Below are positions 1 through 10,644 of a DNA stretch of 64,000 bases, piece after piece (the stretch's first letter is position 1; each line of letters opens with the position of its first letter). Origin of the DNA: Enoplolaimus lenunculus (taxonomy: Eukaryota > Nematoda > Enoplea > Enoplida > Thoracostomopsidae); NCBI GenBank assembly GCA_030248215.1, contig JASANG010003928.1:124001-188000 (forward strand), in the 5' to 3' direction. The notes beneath the pieces are model-generated. The model ran no database searches, was not told the origin of the DNA, and was given only the letters and a program-made list of their open reading frames with translations. A program made the position numbers and the translations under genes.

Positions 1-95
1 CCAGAGATAACCGCATGTACTAACCTGAGACCGAAAATCGGTGTAAAAAAAGAAAATATTCATGAAGGGAAGTTTTAAAATTATGCCGATCACAC

Positions 96-270
96 AGTGT
101 AAAATTTCTGTGAGTTGAATGTAATTCAAAATGAGTTGAATCAATGAGTCTGAATTCGGTCTTCCGGAGTTCACAATTTTGAATTGATTCAACTCATTCT
201 GAGTTATTAATCAACTCGCCAAGCTGAACTTGCATTGAGAATAAACTCAACTCAGTGAGAGGGTGTATGT
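96..270. repeat. Small inverted-repeat element
   Basis: The motif AATGAGTTGAATCAAT near 131 recurs inverted near 180-200, and GAGTTGA/TCAACTC words recur to the right end. It resembles a short MITE. No target duplication could be defined. Confidence 0.35.
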
Positions 271-387
271 TTGCTGATATTAACACATAAATAACTAACA
301 TGTTAGTAAAGTTGATTAATCAATCAACTTTATGAAACTTATAGTGAAAGCCCAAGAACTTAAGCATAATCTAACCCAAATTGAAAG

Positions 388-716
388 GGTCAATGTTTAC
401 TTTCAGGGGCGTGCCTTTTTCTTTCGGGACTTGAAATGCAACAGAGCAAAGCTTAAAATTTAGACTATTTGTCTTACTTAGGTTTAGGCTTTGTTGTATC
501 CAGTCTTTTAGTCACAGGCTTTTGCTTACGCCCTGAGGCTTCGGCTTAGAATTACGCCTATGTTTAGGTCTACGCTCAGTTACAGGTTTAGCTAAGAGGC
601 TAAGGCTTTGGCTTATATATATGCTTAGTTGCATCATTATTCTTATGTTGTGGCTTAGATATAAGCTTCGCAATATACTTTTACTATTATTACGCCCCTC
701 AAAGTAACATTGGTCC
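388..716. mobile_element. MITE, TTAGGC-core family (copy 1)
   Basis: The ends are inverted: GGTCAATGTTTACTTTCAGG on the left and the complement of GGACCAATGTTACTTTGAGG on the right. The interior is degenerate TTAGGC/TTACGC-like hexamers. It lies about 50 bp downstream of the stop codon of the GpgS gene. Confidence 0.6.
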
Positions 717-763
717 TTCGTCACAATGAAACCACGGGTGCGCCCAATTGCTCCTCTAGTGCC

Positions 764-1754
764 TTAGAGATATTGTTTCATTGGCGGCCTTTCCATGCCC
801 ATCTGTTCCACAAGCGTTTGATTCGCTAACCCAGTCCGCTTCAGAACAACCGTCACAATTTCGTTCGCCATCCCGGACAAATGTTTTAGTCCACGATTTT
901 TGTGACTTCTTGTATCGAGATTCACTTGAGCGATTCGATTTAAACCATAAATCGACGCTACATCAATTAGAAGACCGATTTCGACGCCATAATTAACGAA
1001 AAATGGCAGTTCTAGAGCGACATCTCGCCTTATAGCATATTCGCCGGATAGTGGCTGATAAAATCCAACAAATTCCGGTAATAAATGGCCGAGCAACGGT
1101 TTAACAGTAAGCTCAGTAACGCGTCCGCCTTCGCCAGGCTGGACGAGGCCTTTTCGAATCAACGGACGCTCATAGTAGCCTTTGGCAAGGACCAAGTCGG
1201 GCCGTTCCAGTAATACACCAACCAACCCGGTGACAAAATGTGGGCCTGCGTTACTAACGTCAGAATCAAGCCAAACAATAATATCACCCCGCGCTACAGC
1301 TAAACTCTTCCACAAAGTTTCACCTTTACCGGGCAAATTTGTTAATTGCGGTAAAATGTCACGTTTAGCATGTACCGCAGTTGCGCCAGCGGCCCAACTA
1401 ACGTCACTTGTATTATCAGTTGAATCAGAATCGATAATTAATATTTCGTCAATCAGGCGTTGTTGGCTTTTGGCGCCAAAGTTATCGCTTCGCTGTTCGC
1501 CGCTAGCTATGTCGTTTTTGGCGCCAAAGTTATTTCCACTAGCTATGTCATTATCGCCATCTGTCATAAAAGTGTTGCGTAACATTTCAATGATTGCACC
1601 AACAGTATCGCCTTCGTTTTTAGCTGGAAGCACAACAGAAATCGTTACGTTTGCGGCTTGTTTGCGAGCGATCAGTGATGAAATATCGGTTGAGTAACGC
1701 GAATGATGGTAAGTGTTTTTCGATAACCACTCTGCAATATCTGTATGAGGTATT
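764..1754 (-). CDS. Glucosyl-3-phosphoglycerate synthase (GT81), main exon
   Basis: This exon encodes about 329 residues that align by eye along their whole length with actinobacterial GpgS, which transfers glucose from a nucleotide sugar to 3-phosphoglycerate as the first step to glucosylglycerate. Landmarks in order are RTYHHS-like NTYHHSRY, the Rossmann strand ISVVLPAKNEGDTVGAI, the metal-binding DSD (exon residues about 163-165), GRVTELTVKPLL, QPLSGEYA, YGVEIGLLID, TRSHKNR with the expected metal-ligand His, and the C-terminal ERPPMK. About 35 residues of imperfect repeat are inserted before LIDEILIIDSDSTD. The open frame extends to a TTG at 1768, but TTGTTTCAG ending at 1755 is a clean splice acceptor, so the exon starts at 1754 in phase 2. 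Only a few N-terminal residues should be missing. The first exon was not found. Horizontal acquisition is inference. Confidence 0.88.
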
Positions 1755-2299
1755 CTGAAACAAGGCAACGTGTTAGTTTTAAGGCCTTGCTTTTTCGTAT
1801 TTACGTTTCAATATACAATATCTAGCGAAAATAAGCAGTAACGAAGTAACTGTTGCAACCACTTTGGCCAATTGAACCAGGTGTTTTAACCTTTGCCATA
1901 TTACAGTCCTTAATAGGCTTACTCAAGACATTTATTGGTTGTATTGAATCTTTCACATATCTAACCTTTTCCGACGTGAATTTCAGTAATTTTAATTTAA
2001 ACTTCAATCTTAAGTTCGAATTTGACTGAGAAATCCATTTTGGCGTGAAGAGAACTTCATCATTAGCTTTCTATAAAAGAGCTTGACGCTGGAACTTAAG
2101 GTGGCAGTTACGACTTGTAGGAAATTTGCACTGTGCATATGGAAATCAATGCTAGAGCACATATTGTACACTGTGCATTGTTTCGTCATGTACAATTCAC
2201 GTATGAAATGTGGAAAACGGTCTAAATTGAAATAGCCCCAGCACGCTGCTTTCTTTAACAAGTATATATCAGCCTAAAGAAAAAAACAGTCAAAAAATT
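1755..2299. other. Upstream flank of the GpgS exon, no gene identified
   Basis: A short first coding exon ending in phase 2 should lie in or beyond this stretch on the minus strand. I found no ATG-to-donor exon of the right phase. Open frames at 1822-2007 and 2010-2261 show no recognisable protein. Confidence 0.4.
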
Positions 2300-2772
2300 A
2301 TGCGGGGTTCCCGTTATAACTGGGGCAGCTCGGAACACGTTTTGTCTATGTTGATTTGACTTCAACATAAAACTTTTTGTGAATAGCGTTTGTGTAAACA
2401 TATGTTAATTTCAGATGACATTGTCTTACAAATACCGGATTTCCAGTAATCATTGCATAAAGACAGCCATATGTGACATGATACCGCTAGACGTTTTTAT
2501 TGGAATATTATATGATGTTCCGAAATTCTACCGAACTTCACATGAAACTATGCAGGGCAATATAATTTGTGCTGACGGATAATTAATGAACAAGTCAGAT
2601 AATATAGCTGTATTCAAATACTAAACTAGCCTCTATTTTTCTTTTTCTGGCGGAAATTGTGACTAAATATATTCTTAACAGCGAATCAACATGCAAACAA
2701 AATATTACACGCTATTGTAATAGGGACCAGCGTGTGCCAGGTTGCCCCAGTTATATCGTGAGAACCCCGCAT
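2300..2772. mobile_element. MITE with TTA target duplication
   Basis: Terminal inverted repeats begin TGCGGGGTTC on both sides, followed by a shared CCCCAGTTATA block in inverted orientation. TTA flanks both ends, as expected for PIF/Harbinger-type insertions. There is no coding capacity. Confidence 0.55.
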
Positions 2773-3100
2773 TAAGTTTACTCTATCACAGTCCGGCGGA
2801 TACATACCTTGTATTCCAAAACTCAACTGCGTACCAAGCGATCAAAACGGGCAAACACATCACACACACTTTGATGAGGCGCCATATTTTTCGATGTCTC
2901 CCAATTCGGGCGGTATTGGTTTCTGAGCGTAACGATCCAGTGAGCATCGATTCTCGGTTGATTCCGGTCGCAGACGCTTGAGCCGCTTGTCGACGCGGGT
3001 TCAATTCTGACCATCCCATTGTTTTTTATAAAAATTCGTTTTATTTTTTAAATCAAAATATAAAAATGTTCAAGCATATGCTTTAATACATCCTACCAAG
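2773..3100. other. Intergenic, nothing recognised
   Basis: No supported gene or repeat was seen. The overlapping open frames on both strands here are short and uninformative. Confidence 0.4.
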
Positions 3101-3213
3101 AGTGGATAATCACTCTTTATAACAAGAGTGTGCAACTGGGTACATTCTGTTTATTAAAAAATGTACCAGCACGCGTTGCATTTTTGTTCGACCCCCCTCA
3201 ATCAGAGCGGGGT

Positions 3214-5424
3214 TTAACCCTCAATGGCCCGACAGTCTACATATGTAGACATAACCAGTTCGGCAATTGATTGTTCGGCAGGTGCTATAGTTAAGAATCT
3301 ATTGTTTAATTTCCATCGATAATTATTCTGTTATAGTAGTATAAAAAACTTATAGCATTGTGGGAACAAAAGTTTGCTGTACAGTGAGTCATATACCTAT
3401 ATAACCCGACCGTCTACATATGTAGACAGATGTTGATTTGATCATAGTTTGAGTTTTGACAAGAATTGGAACGTTTTGTTCTTACATACGGTTTTGTATG
3501 GTGAGGTAAAGTCAGGGAAATGTCAGGTTTGCATAAATTATCTTTGACTGAGGTCGTACGACGTGTATTAGAACCAAGTGATTCAGAGACAGAAGATGAC
3601 AAACCGGACGACAATAGTTCAAATGACGACTCAGAATCAGTTGAGTTAGGTCAATGCAGTAGTGAAGAGGCTGCTATTTATGAGCAAGATAGTGATGGTG
3701 AATTACAAAAACAATCGGACGCATCTAGTAGTGAGTTGAGCGATATGGACGAGACTTCTAGTGGAAGTAATGTGTTTTTGTCAGCGACGGGTGTTGAGTG
3801 GCATTCTACAACACCGCCTGTCCGTGTGTTAGCTAGAAATATAATTCGCTTTCGCGAAGGCACTGCAGTAAACCCTACAACAGAGTCACAAGCATTTTAT
3901 CTTTATATAAACGAGCCCATTTTACATACAATTCAGCGACTCACTAGTAGGCGACTGCGGGCGCGCAATTTTTCAATGCTACCAATGTGCGAGCTGAAAG
4001 CTTGGCTTGGGGTGGTAATCAGAGCTGGTGCAGATCGCGATAACATGTCTCCAGTGGCTTCACTATTCACCATAAACGACAGCAGGCCCTTTTACCGCTG
4101 CGCGCTGTCAAAAAACAGAATGAAACAGTTGCTGGAAAATGTAACATTCGACAACAAACTGACTCGCCGGGAGCATCAAAAAAGTGACAAAATGGCTGCT
4201 ATACGAGATGTTTGGGACCTATTTCAGTCCAACTTACGTCTTCATTATATACCGTCCGAATCACTTACAGTAGATGAACAGCTCTACGGGTATAGAGGAT
4301 ATGCACCGGGGCGAGCGTACATGCCGGCGAAACCTGCTAAGTACGGCGTAAAAATATTCTGGCTTTGCGATGCTCGGAATGGATATGCCCTAAAAGGAAA
4401 TATTTATACAGGGCGTGAAGGCGAACGGGCCGTAGGGCTTGCTAAACGCATCGTAATGGATCTTATTCAACCATACTGTAACACTCAGCGAAACATTTTC
4501 ATGGACCGCTATTTCACATCCCATGAATTGGCTGTGGACCTATTACAAAGTGGGCTAACGTGCACAGGCACAATAATGGCAAATCGCCGCAGCGTACCTC
4601 CGGTGCTAAAGTCAACAAAAGAACAAGAGGTCTATAGCACCCGATTTTTATGGGACCACAATAACCGCATAATGTTGGCGTCTTATTGTCCAAAGAAAAA
4701 TAAAAATGTGCTATTACTAAGTTCAGTTCATGTGAAAAACGAAGTTTGCACCAGCAGAGAGGACAAAAAACCAGCAGTTATCTTGGATTATAATTTGGGA
4801 AAAGGCGGGGTTGATGAAATGGACTCTTGCATTGATGATTTTACCTGCAAACGCAAAACGAATCGTTATCCTCTAGTCTGCGTTTTCAATATGATTGATA
4901 TTGCGTTGCACAACGCATTCATTGTCATGAAACTGAACGGATATCAAAAGTCACGCAATGTTTTCATGAAAAAAGTAGCCGAACAACTAGCGCAAGACAA
5001 TATGACCAAACGTTACAGTAGTGAAAAAATTTACGCAAAATCAAAGGATTCATTTATGGCTTACGGGCTGCCTCAAAAGCGAAACGAACCTTCTACATCT
5101 GGTAAACCGACCAAATGTCAGGTCACAAGTTGTCACAAATCTACGAGATTGAGCTGTTCGTCATGTGGAAAACAAGTGTGCAAGAACCACATGAATCGCA
5201 CCATAACGTGCAACGACTGTGCTTAACTGGACAACGCGCCCGCAGTGGGAGGCTGGACGGGGAGCGGGTGGAACTCCGCCAGAACACTAGTTCTGACTGT
5301 CTCAAGCCAGTTAAAGGAGGAGAGCACCCTGAGATAAGCCAAAACTAACGCTAGTTGTGTTGTCTACATATGTAGACCGTTGGGCTGATTAAGGTGAAAA
5401 TTTTGCCGGGCCGTTGAGGGTTAA
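3214..5424 (+). mobile_element. Complete piggyBac transposon
   Basis: The element spans 3218-5420 and is flanked on both sides by TTAA, the piggyBac target. The ends are inverted (CCCTCAATGGCCCG left; complement of CCCTCAACGGCCCG right). The palindrome GTCTACATATGTAGAC occurs inside the left end, again near 3412, and inside the right end. One uninterrupted transposase gene fills the interior. Intact ends and reading frame, plus a near-identical second copy at the right edge of the window, suggest recent activity. Confidence 0.95.
3520..5226 (+). CDS. piggyBac transposase, intact
   Basis: The 568-residue protein cuts and pastes its element at TTAA sites. Residues 20-85 are acidic and Ser-rich, as usual for the N-terminus. 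The DDE_Tnp_1_7 catalytic core follows, with the expected aspartates in LTVDEQLYGYRG (D252), IFMDRYFTSHELAVDLL (D329) and GKGGVDEMD (D432). The C-terminus, from CQVTSCHK to CNDCA, is a Cys-rich zinc-binding module like the one that recognises the subterminal repeats. The length matches active piggyBac transposases. The start at 3520 is the first ATG of the frame and lies inside the element. No intron is needed. Confidence 0.95.
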   Translation: MSGLHKLSLTEVVRRVLEPSDSETEDDKPDDNSSNDDSESVELGQCSSEEAAIYEQDSDGELQKQSDASSSELSDMDETSSGSNVFLSATGVEWHSTTPPVRVLARNIIRFREGTAVNPTTESQAFYLYINEPILHTIQRLTSRRLRARNFSMLPMCELKAWLGVVIRAGADRDNMSPVASLFTINDSRPFYRCALSKNRMKQLLENVTFDNKLTRREHQKSDKMAAIRDVWDLFQSNLRLHYIPSESLTVDEQLYGYRGYAPGRAYMPAKPAKYGVKIFWLCDARNGYALKGNIYTGREGERAVGLAKRIVMDLIQPYCNTQRNIFMDRYFTSHELAVDLLQSGLTCTGTIMANRRSVPPVLKSTKEQEVYSTRFLWDHNNRIMLASYCPKKNKNVLLLSSVHVKNEVCTSREDKKPAVILDYNLGKGGVDEMDSCIDDFTCKRKTNRYPLVCVFNMIDIALHNAFIVMKLNGYQKSRNVFMKKVAEQLAQDNMTKRYSSEKIYAKSKDSFMAYGLPQKRNEPSTSGKPTKCQVTSCHKSTRLSCSSCGKQVCKNHMNRTITCNDCA

Positions 5425-5636
5425 GCAAGAGATTAACAGTATGCTTCAGTACACCTACCCTCCCCCCTTAAACAAGGGGGGGTTACAATTTCCAAGTTTA
5501 CAACGATATAAAACTGCATACAGACCCCTAAACAAGAGGGGGATAGGCCACAAACGCAACGCGTGCCGGGTACAGTCTTTAATAGACAGAATGTACCCAG
5601 TTGCACATTCTTGTTATAAAGAGTGATCATCCACTA

Positions 5637-6145
5637 CTGATCCTACTAAGGAATTGCACATACTTGGCTTATAAAGAGACCTTTGGCAACATTTGGTTTA
5701 AAATAGCAAAAATTAACTTTGGTTCAGAATTGTCGAAATAGACAATTGAGAGAACAGCGTACACAAAAATAATTAAACTGGATGTGTTTCAGGGTGTAGA
5801 CGGATAATAAAAATCAACAGAATTAACGTTTTTTGATAACGTTCGTCGTTTTATATCGAACAATTACAGACAGCATATCAGCTTAAAAGACAAACGATTT
5901 ATAAGTTATTATAATAAGTAACCTAACTATGAGCATAAAAATAACACAATTTCCGTTATATCTATAAAGGATCGAATATAGATTTTCGTTGGAATCACAT
6001 ATCCCGTTACATTTTAAGACTGGCATATTTAGGTTTGCTTCGCCCAAGTTAAGTTTAATAAAAACGATACGAAAAGCCAATGACGTATTAGACAATCTTC
6101 CAACTGCTAAAATTTGCCCAATAAAACGAAGGTTAAACACGAAAA
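5637..6145. other. Repeat-rich intergenic stretch
   Basis: CAGGGTGTAGACGGATAATA near 5792 resembles the left end of the hAT-like element at 37963, so a truncated relative probably lies at about 5792-5985. The open frame at 5989-6348 runs into the tandem array and is not recognised. Confidence 0.35.
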
Positions 6146-6652
6146 TTTTGCCAGACATTCGAAGATTATTTTTAGCAATTCCAACATCGTGTGATTTGCC
6201 TGATTTGGCTAAAATTGAACCTACATTTACCAACGACCAGTTTGACTTTAAGCTCTACGTTTGTTTAGGCCTTATACTCTTTTCTGCGTATAAATATCGC
6301 GTTGAAATTTTAAAAAATTTTGCCAGACATTCGAAGATTATTTTTTAGCAATTTCAACATCGTTTGATTTGCCTGATTTGGCTAAAATTGAACCTACATT
6401 TACCAACGACCAGTTTGACTTTAAGCTCTACGTTTGTTTAGGCCTTATACTCTTTTCTGCGTATAAATATCGCGTTGAAATTTTAAAAAATTTTGCCAGA
6501 CATTCGAAGATTATTTTTTAGCAATTTCAACATCGTTTGATTTGCCTGATTTGGCTAAAATTTAACCTACATTTACCAACGACCAGTTTGACTTTAAGCT
6601 CTACGTTTGTTTAGGCCTTATACTCTTTTCTGCGTATAAATATTGCGTTGAA
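6146..6652. repeat. Three-copy tandem repeat, about 172 bp
   Basis: TTTTGCCAGACATTCGAAGA recurs at 6146, 6318 and 6491, giving periods of 172 and 173 bp. The units are nearly identical. The third unit ends in TTGCGTTGAAATT before diverging. Confidence 0.9.
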
Positions 6653-7813
6653 ATTAATTTTAACGTTAAACTGGTTGCTATTGTCCATTTTTGTTGAAAA
6701 ATAAAAACAAAACAATATTTTATAAAAGCAGAAAACGTAAAACTTTGATGAACAATGTTTGCGAAACCGAAAAAAATTGCCTGTATTCAAAGGATCTTGG
6801 AGTCGCAATTTTTTGTGCAAATTGTACGCAAAGGCGCAGTGTTTTCGTTCATATGTGCAAATTGTGCAATATATTGCACTGATGAATGCATTTATACCTC
6901 GCCAAATTGTACATATACAGATATTAACATTAATACAGTTTGCATTTTTGTGGAAGCCGCTTAAATCGAACAGCGTTAAAAAATAAAGACAGGGAAACAA
7001 CGAAAAAGGACAGAGGGGGGCCGAGATGGCTAATTTTAATATTTTGTCAAGTAAAGACGGTGTCTTGTTGGGTATACTCGTTTAACCATTTTTCAATTCT
7101 ACTTCAAGTGTCAATATTGAAGTCGGTTTTCGGTGCTATTCCTCACAATGAATCTAACGCAATCGTTTAAAGACAAATTTCAAGGATAGGTTTTAAGCAA
7201 TATTTTTTAAATATTTTCAATTATTTGAATGTTAACAAATTAAAATGTACCATACAGGATTTGAATTGGCTGAGAACTTTTCCATACAAAAAATAGAAAT
7301 AACCAATAAGGTATTGTGTTGGTTTGTATTTAGTGCAAAATGTCTTAATTGACACATAAAATTGTCATATTTTTGTGTATGATCAGGATTAATTTGACGA
7401 GCGCATAAAGACGAGCTGAGAACAAAATGTTGCAGCTGTTGCAATTATTGCACGTATGCTCAAATATGTGTAGCACCTATCATATATACCATTTAAATTG
7501 AATGCAGACACCTGAGGGGATCCTAATGATGTTTTTAATGTTCAAATACGTAAGTTTAAGACAAAACCTAACTTAGGCTTTAAACCAGGCGCAGCCGCGT
7601 GTGTATTCTTCGGGAAAAATAGGGCGATGTAAGACAAGGACAAAAGCCAATTGCTCGGCTTTAAATATAATTAGTAGGTGTTACGAGACAAAAAACTGTC
7701 ACCCAGTACGGTCGCTCGCAAAACACTTGGTCAAACGGGCGGCCTTTTTGTATGAACAAAAAGCAGGTATACCTGGCGTATAATATTAAGGAAATAACCT
7801 GGTGTTATATATA
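6653..7813. other. Intergenic, nothing recognised
   Basis: AT-rich DNA with short open frames on both strands that show no domain. GCTCAAATATGTGTAGCACCT near 7456 is a fragment of the MITE seen at 34586. Confidence 0.4.
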
Positions 7814-8034
7814 CACTGCAAAAAATGGTAAGTCAAATTGACTCTCTCCGAAATAGGCGTTTCCGAACTACACAAATGGAGCCAAACTCGACTCCACCAG
7901 AGACAAAATAGACTCACCCGAGTCGCTCAATGAGTCGAATTAGACTATGAATGAGTCGAATTTGATTTAGTATGTGTAGTCCCGAAAAGACTATTTCGGA
8001 AAGAGTCAATTTGACTCGCTATTTTTTGCAGTGT
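7814..8034. mobile_element. MITE with CACTGCAAAAAAT ends
   Basis: Near-perfect inverted ends of about 45 bp (CACTGCAAAAAATGG and its complement), including GTCAAATTGACTC and CCGAAATAG. TA flanks both ends. It is 221 bp long and non-coding, with GACTC words repeated inside. Confidence 0.8.
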
Positions 8035-8463
8035 ATGAGCAAGGCAGTTTTTGCCTCGGTGAAATCTTAGCAATAGATACATATGACAATTATTTTTCTT
8101 TGACGAAACGCAATACAGGTGAATATTATGCTCCTGATTTAGCAAATTTCACCAAAATGAAAGTTCTACGCCTGACAAAAACGGACAAAACTTAAAAGTG
8201 TCCCTTCTCAAAAGAATCTTTTTCCAGGTTTGACAACGTAGCTATAATTTAACTCATTTTACTGGTTTTAATTGCTAAACAATACCGCTTGAAATTCAAA
8301 AACACGGCATCAAATTCTGGAGGTTAGAGCATATTAATCCAATAAATAATTTTAGTAACATAGGTTAACTTTTTAAAATCTGTTACCGCAAAGTAGGAGA
8401 AACTTAATGTTCAAAATAATTGTGTTATTTTTCATAATTTCATTAATATTTTAGACCGAAATT
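8035..8463. other. Intergenic, nothing recognised
   Basis: No gene, repeat or regulatory element could be supported. Confidence 0.4.
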
Positions 8464-8657
8464 GGACCCATGTAAAAACTAGGCAAGGAACGTTTTTCTG
8501 TGGGACTACAACAGTGGAAGATTAAGCTTTAGACTAATGTTTTGGTTAGGCTTACGCTTAGGTATAAACTTTATTTTCACGGTTTACGCTTAGGTTTAGG
8601 CATAGGATTAGGATTGTGCTTCTACTACTGTTTCAGCCCTGTTCTATACATTAGCCC
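8464..8657. mobile_element. MITE, TTAGGC-core family (copy 2)
   Basis: Left end GGACCCATGTAAA, right end GCCCTGTTCTATACATTAGC, with TTAGGC/TTACGC hexamers between. Confidence 0.6.
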
Positions 8658-9138
8658 GACGTTGTAAAGTTATAACTGTGACCAATTCGAGTTTTCATGG
8701 TATATTTATTTTTCAGAAGTTTTCAGCAGAAATATTTGCTTTTAATATTTAATGTGATTCTTTTACTGCATGTTGAATTATCACTTGCATAATCATAAAT
8801 TGGCAACATAAAATGAATGTTCTTTTGTCATAATGAGACAGATACATTAAGTCATTTCCTCTTCAATGGCAAGAAATATTCGGCTTTATGGAAAACTGTC
8901 TCTGGGTCGACGTGTCTTCATCAGAATAGGGCTTCGCAGCTGGAGATTAGAAAAATTATTAGTTTTTAGTAGAATCTAAACGAGAACTTAAGGTCTGCTC
9001 GGCAATAATGGATTGAACAAGAGATGGCGGTGTGAAAGGGCGTTTTACAATCTGCACACTTTATATGCCGTCTTGTCTTTCTCTATTCATCTTATCTATC
9101 TATCTATGATTCTTTAACAAGAACGTAACCATAGCGCT
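8658..9138. repeat. Intergenic with short TATC microsatellite
   Basis: A short run of TATC/CTAT units lies at about 9090-9107. Nothing else was recognised. Confidence 0.4.
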
Positions 9139-9547
9139 TAGGGTTGCGCTGTACTTTTGTTGACGTCCGAAGCCGTCCGTCACCGGTACGGCACCGTCCC
9201 TCACCGTGCGGTATAGTACGCAAATAACTCACGTACGATATATATGGTACGATTGGTAACGAACGGCATCGTACGGGCGATGCATGGTGATGGACGGCGC
9301 TGCACGAGTGTCGAACGGTGACGGACGGCGCCGTACGGACACGCACGGTGAGGGACAGCGCCGTACCGGTGACTCACGGAGACGGACGGCACCGTACGGG
9401 TGACGCACGGAGACGGACGGCACCGTACCAGTGACGCACGGAGACGGACGGCACCGTACGGGTGACGCACGGAGACAGACGGCACCGTACGGGTGACGCA
9501 CGGAGATGGACGGCATCAGACGTCGAGTATAGCGCAACAAAGTCTTA
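9139..9547. repeat. MITE carrying a 31-bp minisatellite
   Basis: The ends TTAGGGTTGCGCTGTACTTT and GAGTATAGCGCAAC are inverted relatives. Between them a GC-rich unit containing GACGGCACCGTACGGGTGAC repeats with a 31-bp period (starts at 9400, 9431, 9462) and more degenerate copies back to about 9160. Because 31 is not a multiple of three, Arg-rich open frames appear in every minus-strand frame. They are by-products. Confidence 0.8.
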
Positions 9548-10189
9548 GTTTGACATTTTATCAATTGCTATTGAAACGCACAATTTTTACATAATTCGGC
9601 AAATACATGAAAGTCATATAATAAGAAATTTGCTCTATACGGTGTTTTTGGTTAAAATTTTTAGCACAATTCGGCTGACTGCATATGTATACATTATGTA
9701 AAACTCACAAAGAACCAAAAACAGTAGCAAAAATGCCTGTAGTGAAAATTTTGCGAAAAAGAGAATACTTTACTAAAAGAAGTTAGCTAAATAATTAGGT
9801 CAAGCTTTGTGGTTTCCGCTATTTACAATGACAGTGTCTTTCACGAAATTTTATGCGGTTTAAATTTGATGCATTATTGCCCGCATATGCTTTGAATCTT
9901 TGGCATAAAGTGGTTCTTATACAGGTGTAGACAACATTATAAATAGCAAAATCTAGTATGGAAACATCTGAATTACAAATAGATTATTTAAAGAGCGGTG
10001 CGTATTTGGCAAATTGTTATGAAATTTCGAAAATATTTACTTAGTAAGTATGGGAGTTGTTATTTTTCTTGTACTTACTATTATCGCTAAAACGTTTTAT
10101 TTTCACAAATCGGTGGTATAGCTATATTTCACATACCTGCTGCTTGTGGCTTACAAAAATATTCGTTGTTAAAATTGGCCAAACCGAAT
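9548..10189. other. Intergenic, nothing recognised
   Basis: AT-rich sequence without supported features. Confidence 0.4.
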
Positions 10190-10500
10190 TTTTGTGTTTA
10201 TTCGAAATTTCAAAAACAGTTTACGTTTGAATTTTCAATCAAATTTTGATTTTTCAAAAATAGATCTCTCCAAATTCTAAAATTAATATTTACCGGCACA
10301 TTCGAGCTGTGCAGGTTAATTTTAGAATTTGGAGAGCTGTTTTTGAAAAATCATAAATTTGGTTGAAATCTCAAAATCAGCTTACGTTTAAATTTTAAAC
10401 CAAATTTTGATTTTTCAAAAATAAATCTTTTCATATTCTAAAATTAACCAACAGGCTCGAATGTGCCGGTAAATATTGACTACCAGTCGGTGACCAGACT
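10190..10500. repeat. Inverted and direct repeats upstream of the ShK-like gene
   Basis: CTCCAAATTCTAAAATTAA near 10266 pairs with TTAATTTTAGAATTTGGAG near 10317. The AAATTTTGATTTTTCAAAAATA block is then repeated directly near 10404. GGCACATTCGAGC and GCTCGAATGTGCC form the outer inverted pair. Confidence 0.75.
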
Positions 10501-10540
10501 AATTTTAGATTTTAGCTGCAAAAACAACCGTTCAAGAGTC

Positions 10541-10548
10541 TATATAAA
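10541..10548 (+). promoter_or_regulatory. TATA box of the ShK-like gene
   Basis: TATATAAA lies about 100 bp before the ATG at 10645, a plausible core promoter position. This is inference from motif and spacing. Confidence 0.45.
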
Positions 10549-10644
10549 CGTTATGAAAATTGGCGAAATTTATATACTTTTTGATATTCACAAGTTATAG
10601 TAATTTTTGTCGATTCGAAATCGTTGCAAAATTCGTGTTTTACG

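Larger units (their letters stand above)
3101..5636. mobile_element. Older MITE split by the piggyBac insertion
   Basis: The left arm 3101-3213 contains AACTGGGTACATTCTGT and the right arm 5425-5636 carries the inverted counterpart ACAGAATGTACCCAGTT. The outer ends AGTGGATAATCACTC and GAGTGATCATCCACT are also inverted. ATCCTACCAAG on the left and ATCCTACTAAG on the right may be its target duplication. A related piece lies near 28.9-29.1 kb. Confidence 0.6.

Noticed and set aside
781-1697. Open frames on the plus strand opposite the GpgS exon
   Set aside because: They are antisense shadows of a well-matched protein on the minus strand.
5115-5348. Open frame overlapping the end of the piggyBac transposase
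   Set aside because: It is out of frame with the transposase and recurs in the second copy only because the copies are nearly identical.
9104-9564. Three overlapping Arg/Pro/Val-rich minus-strand frames
   Set aside because: They arise from the 31-bp minisatellite in three frames and carry no signal of selection for coding.
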